Source of the DNA: Adineta vaga
Lineage: Eukaryota > Rotifera
Length of the DNA: 64,000 bases
Reading direction: 5' to 3'
NCBI GenBank assembly: GCA_021613535.1
Contig: CP075497.1
Location: 7,936,001-8,000,000, forward strand
Below the pieces are notes generated by a model. It saw only the letters and a list, made by a program, of their open reading frames with translations. It was not told where the DNA came from and did not search any database. Position numbers and translations under genes: made by a program. Shown piece by piece: positions 36,641 to 47,921 of the stretch; the first letter of the stretch is position 1, and every line of letters begins with the position of its first letter.

Positions 36641-37567
36641 ATGAATTTTTATCTTATTTGCAATATTTTAAGTTTATTATTTGCTGTTTTGGGACTATTT
36701 ATCTGTCTTACATGCATCATATTCATTTGCAAACATATTCGACCATTGAAAGCAAACATTGCACTTATATTGATATGCAATACCTATCTAACAGAAATAA
36801 TATCATGTATTATAATGATCGTTACATGTTCACAAACTCTTGTTGGCATTTTCAATCCTTCGATGTCTTTCAATGGAATTTTTTGTCAAATTCAATCTTA
36901 TTTTCTTTGTTTTTTTATTAATAATGTGACATATTCATTTGTTATTCAAGGATTATTTCAACTTTGTCGTGTTGTTTTTCATCAAAAACTATTCTTACAA
37001 ACATTACGAATATTTATTATTGCCATGATCATTCAATGGTTATTTGTATGTTTAACCAATCTAATCTATTTTCTATTTCGTGATTTTGAATATATAGATA
37101 GTGAATACCGATGTTTAATACGATTTACTAATCTTCGTGCGTCTTTCATGTTATTTGTAACTGCATATGGCATTCCAGGCAATATTCTTTTCATGATTTA
37201 TTTTGTTATTATTCGACATATTCGACAAAGAAATCTTAGGATACAAAATCGACCACATGGAAAAAAACGTGATATGATTGTGTTGAAACGAATTGTATTA
37301 GTTTTCATAGCTTTACAATTAATTTCGACGCCATTAGCAGTGCTTTCGATCATTTATATCGTTACAGGACATATAGTGGAATTGACTTATCAAATACAAA
37401 ATTTGACTCTGGCATTTTCTCAACTTTTCTTACCGATTTTAATGACTTTGGGAATACCACAAATTCGAGAGAAATTTAAAAGATCACAACATAAAGTTCA
37501 TCCAATTATAAGAAGAAACATACCATTAAACGAACTTAGTGCACGAATTCGAATTCAACGATTTTAA
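36641..37567 (+). CDS. Intronless 7TM receptor, array copy 3 (divergent)
   Basis: 308 aa, one exon. Same architecture as the other copies: TM1 from LSLLFAVLGLFICLTCIIFI, RPLKANIALILICNTY at the start of TM2, TM3 ending FQLCRVVFHQ where DRY would be, loop 3 KKRDMIVLKRIV, and TM7 ending ILMTLGIPQIRE. It is the most divergent member of the array. The opposite orientation to copies 1-2 suggests an older duplication with inversion. No ligand can be proposed. The start ATG is the first in frame after a pyrimidine-rich TCTTCTTCATCGCAG. Confidence 0.9.
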   Translation: MNFYLICNILSLLFAVLGLFICLTCIIFICKHIRPLKANIALILICNTYLTEIISCIIMIVTCSQTLVGIFNPSMSFNGIFCQIQSYFLCFFINNVTYSFVIQGLFQLCRVVFHQKLFLQTLRIFIIAMIIQWLFVCLTNLIYFLFRDFEYIDSEYRCLIRFTNLRASFMLFVTAYGIPGNILFMIYFVIIRHIRQRNLRIQNRPHGKKRDMIVLKRIVLVFIALQLISTPLAVLSIIYIVTGHIVELTYQIQNLTLAFSQLFLPILMTLGIPQIREKFKRSQHKVHPIIRRNIPLNELSARIRIQRF

Positions 37568-39833
37568 TTGATTGTTTTCAAACAAATATATAATAAATAC
37601 GCATCTTCAAGCAGATATTATAAGTTCATCCGAAAGTGTGTTAGATATCAGCCAATCGAATGTCACAGTAAGGAATATTCTTTTCGTAAAAATCTCAACA
37701 CAAATATGGTATAAATCACCGATATTCCGTTGTTAATTTATCTTGATTTCTGTTTCATTTTGAGTATTTTTTTTCAATTCTTAAAAGACATTCTAATGCA
37801 TTCAGATATATTTTTTGGATAATCAGTCCAATAAAAACTGAAATACATTATATCCATGAAAAATCTATAAAATGTTTATTTAATTCGGGTGATTTATTTT
37901 GATGCCATGCAATCCATGTTATTAAAATAATGAAACAAGAATAAATCGTAATTAGTTAAGTCTTGTTTCAAGTTGAAATTAACTCGTGCAGAATAGCAAT
38001 ATTTTCAAAAAGAATCACCAACAAATTCAAAGCTATGCTAAGAAATAAGAACTTCTATAGGTATTTCAAAATATAAATAGAAAATTATGTTTTTTCTTTG
38101 TAGTTTAATGACGAGAGAGAGAGTACTTTCAAATCATAATTTAATTAGATACAGGTATAGTTGTTTCCAATTGCCTTCTTTGAAAAGATGATGTCATCAG
38201 ATAGTAAAATTGTTTGAAAATCTTCTCTATTGAAGAATATCATACCATTATATTACTCACACCTTTCATGACATCTGATCTGATGATATTAGTTATTAGG
38301 AATATCAAAACTGATTTCTTTCTTTCTTCTCCAGTCTTTAAGACAAACAGACGATATCAATTTTATGAGATGAATACAAATGCAAGATCTTATCTTCTGC
38401 TTAGAGAATTATCTATAAAACTTTTCAATGATATAACAAAAGAATGCGATGGATTACAGATTATGTGTTGTTTCAATATTATTTGCATGCTGTAAGATCA
38501 AACTATTCGCTGATTTGCTGGACATTCGACGGTGATACGAGATTTATTTCGTAGTTTTTGATAGATATGACATCTAAACTGTAATCATTAATAAGATGTT
38601 TCCTGTTCCAAACTTATTCTATCTTTGTCATGTCATTATCTCAAATCCAATTCAATAGAAATGAGTAAAATTTGACAAATGAGTTCGACTTACACGTGGC
38701 TACCTTCCGTTACATAATTAAAATGAATATAAGAAAAAGCAAATGCGCAAATATATGTGTATCTGTAGGCGGTAACCTTTTTTAGTTAAAATCGTAAAAA
38801 TGAAGTTCTTCGAAGGTATTCAGCTGTTTCTATAATTAAAATGATTAGTGTACTGCTTGATCATATATAACAATACATTAGATTTTAAATAATCTAAGAA
38901 AATCACGGAAAAGATTGTGCGTAGTGTCTATATTATCAAAATTTATTCGCACATGTTTTTTCTTTTAAGAAACGAAGACATGAATAACGGTATGATAGTA
39001 AATCATCCAACACCAGATTTATTTATATAGGAGACAAAATATTTTTACCTTCAATGATGCGTTTCATGTCAATTCCTATTTGTGTATGCCTATTGAAACA
39101 TTCTTTATAAATATCCGTTTCATTTATTGATTTTCTTATTGTAAACGTCAGTTAACATGCTATGAAATTTAAATGTGTTCTGTTGAACATTATAAAAAGA
39201 AATAATCAGTTTCTTGAGAGATTTCAAAAAAAAAATCTTTTGTATTTTATAAATAATTAATTCCTTGCTATAACAATCCGATAAGCAACATGTCTTTTCA
39301 TTTGAAATAAATATTTTCCGACATTTTCTATGTCTTTCTCTGTTATAAGTACATATTCGGACCTATATTTGACTGAATACCTGGCAGTTTTCTCTTCTTG
39401 TTTTCGTCACAGGTAAACGTAATAACAAGAAATTATCGGAATAAATAAGGACATCCGAAAATGGAAAAACACACACAGATAATAAAGTCCTGTTAACTCA
39501 ATATAGATTATTCTTATTCATGGTCCATTGTGACAATTTTCTGTTCTTTGGAACAGTGAGAAAGATTTACTTCATCCGAGTTTTAGTTAAGAAAAAGGAG
39601 AACATACCAGAAGAAAAATAGTAAGTATATTTGGACTGTAATTAATGAAGAGTTTTGTAATTATGCAACGTATAATCAACCCTTTTCCCTTTTTGAAACC
39701 GTCTATTATCTTTCTAATGTACGGAGAAAATAGGATTTATTATCTGTTGCAAAAGTATAAACTCTTTTTCCGTTACAATTCTCAATTTTTTCTTACATCG
39801 TAGTATTTATTATTCATTTTAGATTAAAAACAC
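37568..39833. other. Spacer between receptor copies 3 and 4
   Basis: 2.27 kb of AT-rich DNA. The longest ORF (93 codons, 38214-38495) has no recognisable domain or membrane pattern. No receptor remnant was noticed, though a decayed one could be missed by eye. Confidence 0.5.
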
Positions 39834-40760
39834 ATGATTATTAAACGGATATTTGAAGGCTTTACTGTTCTTTTTTGTTCATCAAGTTTTCTTATATCTT
39901 TCGCCATTCTTATTCTCATCGTCACTCGTGTTCGACCATTCATCTCTGATGTTTCCATTCTTCTCACATGTAATACTTATGTCACTCTCATCGGATCCAG
40001 TTTCATGACACTTCTCGGCATGATCTATGCCATTTATGGTGGTATCAATCAACCTCTTTCTTTCGATGATTATGCTTGTCAACTGCGATCATATGTTAAC
40101 TATGTCTTCATTACCGGATTCTATTATTCATGTGCAATTCAAGCCGCATTTCGATTTTCACGTGTAGTATTTGCCAAATATCGAATCCTTCAGTCTCATC
40201 GTATGTTCGCATTTGTAGTCATCATTCAATGGTTGATTCCTATCTTTTATATTCTTGCTTACCTTCTCGGACACGATTTTGAATATCACAGTGACATATA
40301 TGGTTGTTGGCTGTCATTCAAAAATATTCGTGCACTATCGATAGCAATGACATTTGTGTATGGAACACCTCTGATTATCATGGGTTCAATATATGCACGC
40401 CTTATTTGCTATGTTCGACAAACAGGTCAAAATCAACAAATACGTCAAAACTCGAATAAGCGCGATTTGTTGATTGTGAAACGTATCATCGTTCTAGTTT
40501 TGATCGCGATGGGCATTGGTATTCCAACAGCATTTCTGTTGATAATATATATGATTACAGGTGAATTGACATCGTTAGCATATCATATTCAAGCATTGAG
40601 TTTAACAGCTGGTCTCGTTGTTGACTCGATTGTATTAGCACTTATTACACCACAAGTACGAAATCTTCTTAAAATACGTAAACATCGAGTTACTCCCGTT
40701 GATGATGCTACATTTCGTCCACAAGCAGCATTACGTACAGGGATTGTTCTAGGTAATTGA
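39834..40760 (+). CDS. Intronless 7TM receptor, array copy 4
   Basis: 308 aa, one exon. Begins MIIKRIFEGFTVLFCSSSFL. TM2 block SDVSILLTCNTYVTLIGSSF; TM3 SCAIQAAFRFSRVVFAKYRI; TM4 MFAFVVIIQWLIPIFYILAY; loop 3 SNKRDLLIVKRIIVLVLIAM; TM7 ends LALITPQVRN. The C-terminal tail is basic and Pro/Arg-containing. Nearly identical to copy 5 over most of the coding sequence, differing at the TM5-loop 3 boundary (ARLICYVRQTGQ) and in the tail. No DRY or NPxxY. Intact and probably expressed. Confidence 0.92.
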   Translation: MIIKRIFEGFTVLFCSSSFLISFAILILIVTRVRPFISDVSILLTCNTYVTLIGSSFMTLLGMIYAIYGGINQPLSFDDYACQLRSYVNYVFITGFYYSCAIQAAFRFSRVVFAKYRILQSHRMFAFVVIIQWLIPIFYILAYLLGHDFEYHSDIYGCWLSFKNIRALSIAMTFVYGTPLIIMGSIYARLICYVRQTGQNQQIRQNSNKRDLLIVKRIIVLVLIAMGIGIPTAFLLIIYMITGELTSLAYHIQALSLTAGLVVDSIVLALITPQVRNLLKIRKHRVTPVDDATFRPQAALRTGIVLGN

Positions 40761-42409
40761 TGAAACTCATAGTCTATGCGACATATACACAATAAGCATC
40801 TGTATCTTTGATGTTATTATACCTTTCGTCATTTTTCATTAAATACATCTATTTTTCACTTAGATTAAGATAGAAACCATGAAAAATAAATCCATTTCAC
40901 GTATGATTAACATCATTAGCTGATTTAAATGTAGATACTCTTGCACATTCGTTATACTCTCATTTGTTCTATGACCCAAATATTTAATATAAAATGTTTA
41001 GGAAAAATACGAGTTGACACATAGGCAATACAAAAATTCATCGATAATTTACACTCCATCAGTCTGTCATGTTATTGATAGTAAAATAAAACCATTAGTA
41101 ATTTAATGAACATTATGTATACATGACAGTACATGCATAAAATGGATGTGTTCTCAAGTGAATAGAAAAGACCAACACCTTAATACATGATATATTTATC
41201 ATAAGAGATATTTTTATTTATTTTATCGTAATTTCAATAACTGTATAAAAATGTATCTGAATAGTAACACACATTTGGGCATATAATCTATATTGTAAAG
41301 ATGGTCTTATTTTGTCGCAAAACGGAAACATTCTTTTCTGTATAGGATTGCTCGTGTAACTCATTGCTGTATTATACTCAACAGTGAATTTCTCTTCTAA
41401 ATACGATATCTGAAAAAGGCTTTATGCTTTCGTTTAAACTTGTTATTTATTATTGTAGAATATCGAGGTACCAAATTATAATCAATAAATCATGCATGAA
41501 CACACCTGTTTTTCATTCGAGACTTTAGATCATTCCAAACTGATGCATAAATTTGAAAAAAACAACAACAATAATGATAGCATTTGGGAACCATAGTATT
41601 GATCTTCTATCATCTCATTATTACAATCAGATGAGCATGGCTAAATAGAAGAAAACATTACAAAGACAAAGTACTTGATATTCTTGATAATTTCTGCTTC
41701 AGAGATCGTTTTTATGACGCACACAGGTGATTTTGAGTAAACTAAATATAGATACAGTATTATATCTACACGGGGAACGCACTTTTATGATACAATCGTC
41801 TCCATTACTAACATAGATAATCTTTTATAAACTGTTTCCATTCCGTTGTAATTCATTATCAACTTTTATCATCCCATTCTCCGCTAATAAAAATAATGAA
41901 AAGAATTTTAGATAGCGCTTGAACAACTTCAGATATTTTATTATTAGAACAGCTAAATAGTATTGATATATTTACTCATCAAATAGTTCTCATTAGTGAA
42001 AAAAAAGATAATTAATCCATAGTTAAAAGAATAGCGAATCACTGTGTATAAATAATTCATTTCTCTAATTATCATTTTTATTCGTCATAGAATCATAATG
42101 GAAGAAAATGTCAGTTTTACTTTTAATCATTTGTTTTGAGAACAACCATTAGATTATTCTACCTATGCGAGAAATAAATAAATAATGAATGCTTTTATTT
42201 CTACAGTATTTATTCATTGCATTATGTAGGTTTTGAAAAACTAATTTAGACAATAAGTATATCAGCTACCGAATCTCACGAAATTTATTGAGATTTACTA
42301 TTTAACTATAAGTTATATTCTACAATTCAAACAGATTCTGTTAAAACATCTACATTGACAATCAGACGTTACCCTTTTTTAGATACGCAGTACAATAATT
42401 TCTACAACT
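40761..42409. other. Spacer between receptor copies 4 and 5
   Basis: 1.65 kb with no gene seen. The close similarity between copies 4 and 5 appears to stop at their start codons; the upstream flanks look unrelated by eye. Confidence 0.5.
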
Positions 42410-43329
42410 ATGATTATTAAACGAGTGTTTGAAGGATTTACTGTTCTCTTTTGTTCATCAAGTTTTCTTATATCTTTCGCCATTCTTATTTTCATCGTCA
42501 CTCGTGTTCGACCATTCATCTCCGATGTTTCCATTCTTCTCACATGTAATACTTATGTCACTCTCATCGGATCCAGTTTTATGACACTTCTCATCATGAT
42601 CTATTCCGTTTATGGTGGTATCAATCAACCTCTTTCTTTCGATGATTATGCTTGTCAACTGCGATCATATGTTAACTATGTCTTCATTACGGGATTCTAC
42701 TATTCATGTGCAATTCAAGCCGCATTTCGATTTTCTCGTGTAGTATTTGCCAAATATCGAATCCTTCAGTCTCATCGTATGTTTGATTTGTAGTCATCAT
42801 TCAATGGTTGATTCCTATCTTTTATATTCTTGCTTACCTTCTTGGACACGATTTTGAATATCACAGTGACATATATAGTTGTTGGCTGTCATTCAAAAAT
42901 ATTCGTGCACTATCAATAGCAATGGCATTTGTGTATGGAACACCTCTGATTATCATGGGTTCAATATATGCTCTCATCATTCGTTATGTTCATCGTACGA
43001 ATAATATCCAACAAATACGTCAAAACTCGAATAAGCGCGATTTGTTGATTGTGAAACGTATCATCGTTCTAGTTTTGATCGCGATGGGAATTGGTATTCC
43101 AACAGCATTTCTGTTGATAATATATATGATTACGGGTGAATTGACATCGTTAGCATATCATATTCAAGCATTGAGTTTAACAGCTGGTCTCGTTATTGAA
43201 TCAATTGCTTTGGCAATTATCACGCCACAGGTACGAAAAATGTTCAGATTACCACAACAGATTGAACCTGTAATGACTGTTGCAACTGTACAAAGACGAA
43301 GATTAGATACTGCATGGATTCAAACTTGA
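42410..43329 (+). pseudogene. 7TM receptor, array copy 5, disrupted by a one-base frameshift
   Basis: Close paralog of copy 4. The frame runs from MIIKRVFEGF for 127 codons and stops at a TAG (42791-42793) at the start of TM4. Relative to copy 4, one base is missing between 42782 and 42787. The remaining TM4-TM7 and tail are open in the shifted frame to 43329, with normal loop 3 (SNKRDLLIVKRIIVLV) and TM7. The downstream reading frame has not decayed, so the lesion is recent, is an allele, or is an assembly or sequencing error. The loop before SNKRD (IIRYVHRTNNIQQ) resembles copy 1 more than copy 4, and the C-terminal tail is distinct. Confidence 0.85.
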
Positions 43330-43710
43330 ATTTTAAGCTTTATTAATCAATATTAAAATGTAGAAGCGAAGAGAGATATTCTACTAATTCAATATTTTAC
43401 TTTATACAATTTATATGATATATGCATGAACATCTTTGTTTCCATTCATTAGCTAAACAATATTATACTATATATGCAATAAAATAAAACTGTTCTTCAT
43501 TATTATTTATTCTCTAATATAGATATCTATCTTTTCGAAGTTTCATTCTCAAAACACCTACACTAGTCTATATCACGATTAAAACTTGTTTTTTCTATGT
43601 CATCAAAAACCATCTGTTTTCTATTCTCAACAGAATATAAGATGAAGATTAAAACACTTTCTTCTTTATCGATTCGAATATTTTCTTAAATCCTATTCCA
43701 TCATATCACC
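43330..43710. other. Spacer upstream of the prokineticin-like gene
   Basis: 380 bp, AT-rich, with no feature beyond its likely role as promoter of the secreted protein gene. Confidence 0.45.
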
Positions 43711-44313
43711 ATGCGATTTCTTATTGCTATTTGCTTATTATCCGTTGTTGCTGTCCAAATTAAAGGACAAGATGTTGATATCGGCGGTATAACATCAGCT
43801 CTCTTTAATAATCTTCTCAGTTCGGTTACATCCCAATGGGGTAATATGTCATCATCGGATATGGCCTCATTCATTGATAAATTCAATCAACCAGGTTAGA
43901 GAGAAAAACAAAATAGATCATAGTGAGTTATGTCCTTTTGTTCTAGGTGGTTTACATCATGTTTGGAGTGCTCTTGATTCGCATTGTAGTTCACATTTTG
44001 ATTGTGGACCAGAGGCTTGTTGTCTTCAACCAACTGTTCATGGCAAACGTGGTTTTACTGATGGACGTAAGTTTAATTTTCACTCAAAAACAAAATCAAT
44101 TTTATATTTTTTTTTTCTAAAGTTAATTTACACATGTCAAGTTATTGTTCACCATTGAAAAAAGATGGTCAAACATGTTCACTTTATCATAGTGGAGAAA
44201 CTAAATCAACATTTAGTTGTCCATGTGAAAAAGGATTCAGATGTGTTTCCGGTGGTTCATTTCAAATTCATCCATTGATTAGTATTCATAAAAATTCAGT
44301 TTGCAAAGTTTGA
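43711..44313 (+). CDS. Secreted ten-cysteine protein, prokineticin/colipase-fold-like
   Basis: 164 aa from exons 43711-43894, 43947-44066 and 44123-44313. A signal peptide (MRFLIAICLLSVVAVQIKG) is followed by a short helical pro-like region and a domain with ten cysteines: CSSHFDCGPEACC, then YC, TC, SCPCEKGFRC and finally VC near the C-terminus. The C-x5-C-x4-CC opening and the later CPC-x6-C are the pattern of prokineticin, astakine and Dickkopf C-terminal (colipase-fold) domains. Expected to act outside the cell as a ligand or cofactor. The AVITGA N-terminus that is essential in vertebrate prokineticins is absent, so the receptor need not be the same. An AATAAA lies about 20 bp after the stop. 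Confidence 0.75.
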
Positions 44314-47300
44314 GAAAATTTTCGAGAAACTAAATAAAAGAAAAGTGAACCAGTAATTTTGTTTTTATTAATAATTGCTCTGACAAAGAACGATTTCGAA
44401 ATAATTTCTTTCATCTTGGCAAAATTCTTTTGATATCATTTCAAAAGGAATTCTTCTTTTATTAGATAATATGATTTTTATCAGCGGTATATTGTTTTTA
44501 ATTGAATTGAACATTGTCAACAGGAGGTGAATCAAACTGATTGATAAAAAATGTAAAACATTTCAAGTATTGATTGTTTGTTTTCGTACGAAAACGTAGA
44601 AGGAAAATTCTGATATTTGATTAAAAAGTAATTTTTACTGATATTCATTAATGCATCGGAAGAAAAAATACGTCAATCTAATTTAAAAATTTTTTTTTTT
44701 GTCATTGAATGCATTGAAGCGAAACACGATGTGACGTTAATGATATAGCATGGCACTGTTCTTGTTCTTGTTCGTCTTCGTTTTTGCTCTTCTCTTTCTG
44801 CAGTTTAATTTTCGTCTCTCGTTTCTCTTTTCGCCTATTCTTCTTCTCCTTCTTCTTCTGCCGCTAGTTATAGTAAAATGGCAGTTGCTCTTCCAAAAAC
44901 GACCTCCACGTGAGAGAGAATGTCGTGGCAGAGAGAACACAGAACAGCAGTAGTCACAGTCCATTCTATCATATAACATCATCTAGATTCTTACACAACA
45001 TAACGAACGAAACGAAATCGAAATTGTGTCGTCATATTATTTTTTTTTCTTTCCATCTATCATTATTGTCAAGTATGTTGTATTTGATAAATTCTTTTCT
45101 TATATTTGAATTTCATTAGTATTTTTTGTCTTCATTATTGTTGTTTTTTTCTATATGAATCAAGTATGTGTGAGATATTCTGGTGCTGCACTTTTCACCA
45201 GTGAATAGATAAGACAAGACTGATTATCAGTCTAGAATATCGAACTATTTTCCTATGTCAACAAAGAATAAGTTCCATTGAAATAAATTAGTAGTTCGTT
45301 AAAATTCGATAATGATAATCTTTTAGTTATTCGTTCGAGAGAAGAATGATGAGAGGTAGAGAGAGAGAAAAAGAAAAAGAAAAGGTAATCTTCTTTTTTT
45401 TATTTGTTTACTTTGTACATTTTCGTTTACAGACTAAATCTGAAAGTAAACATACGGAATGTTGTTTTCTGGAATTCGTGTCTTTCTTCTTCGGTATACA
45501 TGATGTTCACGTTGAAGAAGAATAAAAAGGAATAATCCCTTCCTTCATTTTCGTTCGCTCGCTCGCTTTCTCTCTGTGATAGCAGGCTTCTTCTATAATC
45601 TCTGACCTTTTTCACAGTCCTCTCTTCTTATTCGCTCCCGTTTTTTTGCGTGTCATCTTCTTTTTCTTTATTTTATTCATCTGCGCTTCCCAAGAACGTG
45701 TCTGTTAAGCGAAATGTCAAGCTTTAGAAGACAATCGTATATTGTAACATCGACAATGACGATACTGATCATCTGATGATGATTCTCCGTCTTCTTCTGT
45801 TTGTCATTTTCGTTCGTATGTCTTTCTTTCTTTCTCTTCTTCTTCTTCTTCGCCTAATTGTTGACACAATACAACGACAAAATTCCGAGTCAGAGAGAAA
45901 CGTACACATACATGTACTCTGAACATTGGCTTTGCTTCCTCCTACTATTATATCAATCTCCTCCTTTAAGTACAGCATCTCATTGTAAATCCTCTGAATG
46001 TGCAACAATGTTTCTTACAATAAAAGTATACGTCAGGGATTTTTTTCTTCGTCTCTCCCGTTCGTTTTACTTCGATGTACTGTTGTCATTCTAATCGCAA
46101 AGAATCAAATTGTATGTCTATGTATTTATGATGTTTGGCGGATGTATCTCTCTTGAAAATGAATGACTATTCTATCTTTATTTTAACCGTAGGATATATT
46201 CATAGTTGTTATCACACCTATCCGGGTTTTTTTTCATACACATATACATGTACGATTGGAGAAAATGCAAGGTGCTTATTTTCAATTCCACATGCACCAA
46301 TCCTATCGCATATATGCGCAGCACATTTATCTCTTTTTTCTTCTATGCTTACCCCCTCCCCCATCCTCTCTCTCTCCGTGTCTTTTTCATTACCGCCGAT
46401 CAGCCTGAAGCATCATCATATTGCCGCTATGCAAGAATAGACAAGGAAGAAAAATGGCAAACAAGAATAATGGATAGGTGTCATCACGATTTACGACGGA
46501 TCGGTTGATGCGCGCGATGTTTTCGCAGTCAAACAGGTAAGTAAGAAAGAGAGGGAGAGATTGAGAGACAAGCAAAGAGAAGAAGAAGAAGAAGACGACG
46601 AAGAAGGAGAGCCAGCAACATAAGCGTACTATAATATTACTGGCAGTTGAGAAGAACGCGCTCATCCATGACGGTTGAATATGATAGTGATTGGTAGAAC
46701 TTTATCTTAGTACCTCCTATTCTTTCGATATTACCGTTGCTGGTGTGTGTCTGTCTGCGTGTCTGTCGTGTGAGTACATCGAAATAAAAAGAAAAAAAGA
46801 TGAGATATTACAATACAGTCACCGAAAATGGAGAGATAGAGACAGAAAGACAGAGAGAGAGAGAGTAAGTGACAGAACGAACGAACAAACGAAATGAATG
46901 TCCACTACATCACCCATTTGCTTCTTATTCTCATAATTATCTATCGGTGAACACGCATATACATAGAACAGCAGTGCAGATTTCTTTCTCATCAAAATGG
47001 ATTTTTTTGTCGTTCTTCTGATTTTGTATTCGATAGATTGAAAGGAAAGATAGAAACACAGTGAAATAAAGACAGAGATAGAGATTGATGCTTTCTCCTT
47101 TTTTTCTGTCATTTATTGTTTATCATTCTTCTTATTCATAGAATAGCACGAAAACGATAATGCTAGCAACTGATAATGTTACAGTAGCTGTCATTACTTC
47201 GTCATTTGACAGATAAGGTAAAACGTTGTGTGTGTGTGCAGTTGCTTTTCAAGTTTTTTTTTTATAGAATACAATCATAACAAGAAGACAACAACGACAA

Positions 47301-47921
47301 GAGAAGGATAATGATTCGAATGACTATTTTTTTCCCTTCATTTTTTAAGTATTGATTATACGAAAAGAGAACAATAAATAGATAACGAAAGTAAGTGTAT
47401 CTAAACGTCAGCTGCCGCCAGCAGAAATCAGAAAAGGTAAAAATCGAAGTCACTGATCCGTATCGGACCAATGTAGAGAAAGAGTTGGATTGTCGACATT
47501 CGTAAATACGACTGCTGATTTTTTCCTTTCGTTGTATTTTTTTTCCTTTGCGCCGTCTCCATAATCGATTGGTTTAATCTGTAACAAAAAATATACATAC
47601 GTATATTTATGGCATTGCTTCTTCTTTTTTCATTGGTTATCTTTGTAGAAATGAAGCATATATCTTCTTCATTTTAGTTCCACCCACATTTGAACGTGCT
47701 TGAAACGATTATATTTCATTTCCGGGTGAAAGTTTCTTTTCTATCACCTTTTCTTCTTCTGTTTTTATGTACACAAAATTTTCGTGTGTGCGTGATCTTT
47801 TCTTTTCCATTTAACCTTCCGAACAATATTATGTTCATTATTATCTTCATCGTCTTTTTTTTTTACTTATTCTAGACAACGATATAAAAATCATTATTTT
47901 GACAATATTAACAATCAATCG
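44314..47921. other. Long low-complexity noncoding region upstream of the zinc-finger gene
   Basis: 3.6 kb, the longest gene-free stretch here. It is dense in CTT/GAA, CT/GA and TG microsatellite-like runs: about 44783-44861 (TCTTCT-rich), 45826-45851, 46535-46610 (GA then GAA/GAC) and 46836-46866 (GA). All ORFs in it are short and low-complexity. It probably contains the promoter, 5' UTR exons and regulatory DNA of the zinc-finger gene; I see no transposon ends or RNA gene. Confidence 0.6.

Noticed and set aside
38214-38495. 93-codon ORF between receptor copies 3 and 4
   Set aside because: No membrane pattern, no similarity to neighbours by eye, and AT-rich composition like flanking noncoding DNA.
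42782-42808. Receptor copy 5 explained by an intron or programmed frameshift
   Set aside because: No GT-AG pair brackets the site and no slippery sequence is visible; paralog comparison shows a simple one-base loss.
46135-46508. Two overlapping ~100-codon ORFs in the low-complexity region
   Set aside because: Overlap each other in different frames and consist of CT-rich repeat translation.
44314-47921. Possible transposon or satellite block
   Set aside because: Only simple-sequence runs are present; no terminal repeats, target-site duplications or transposase/reverse-transcriptase fragments were seen.
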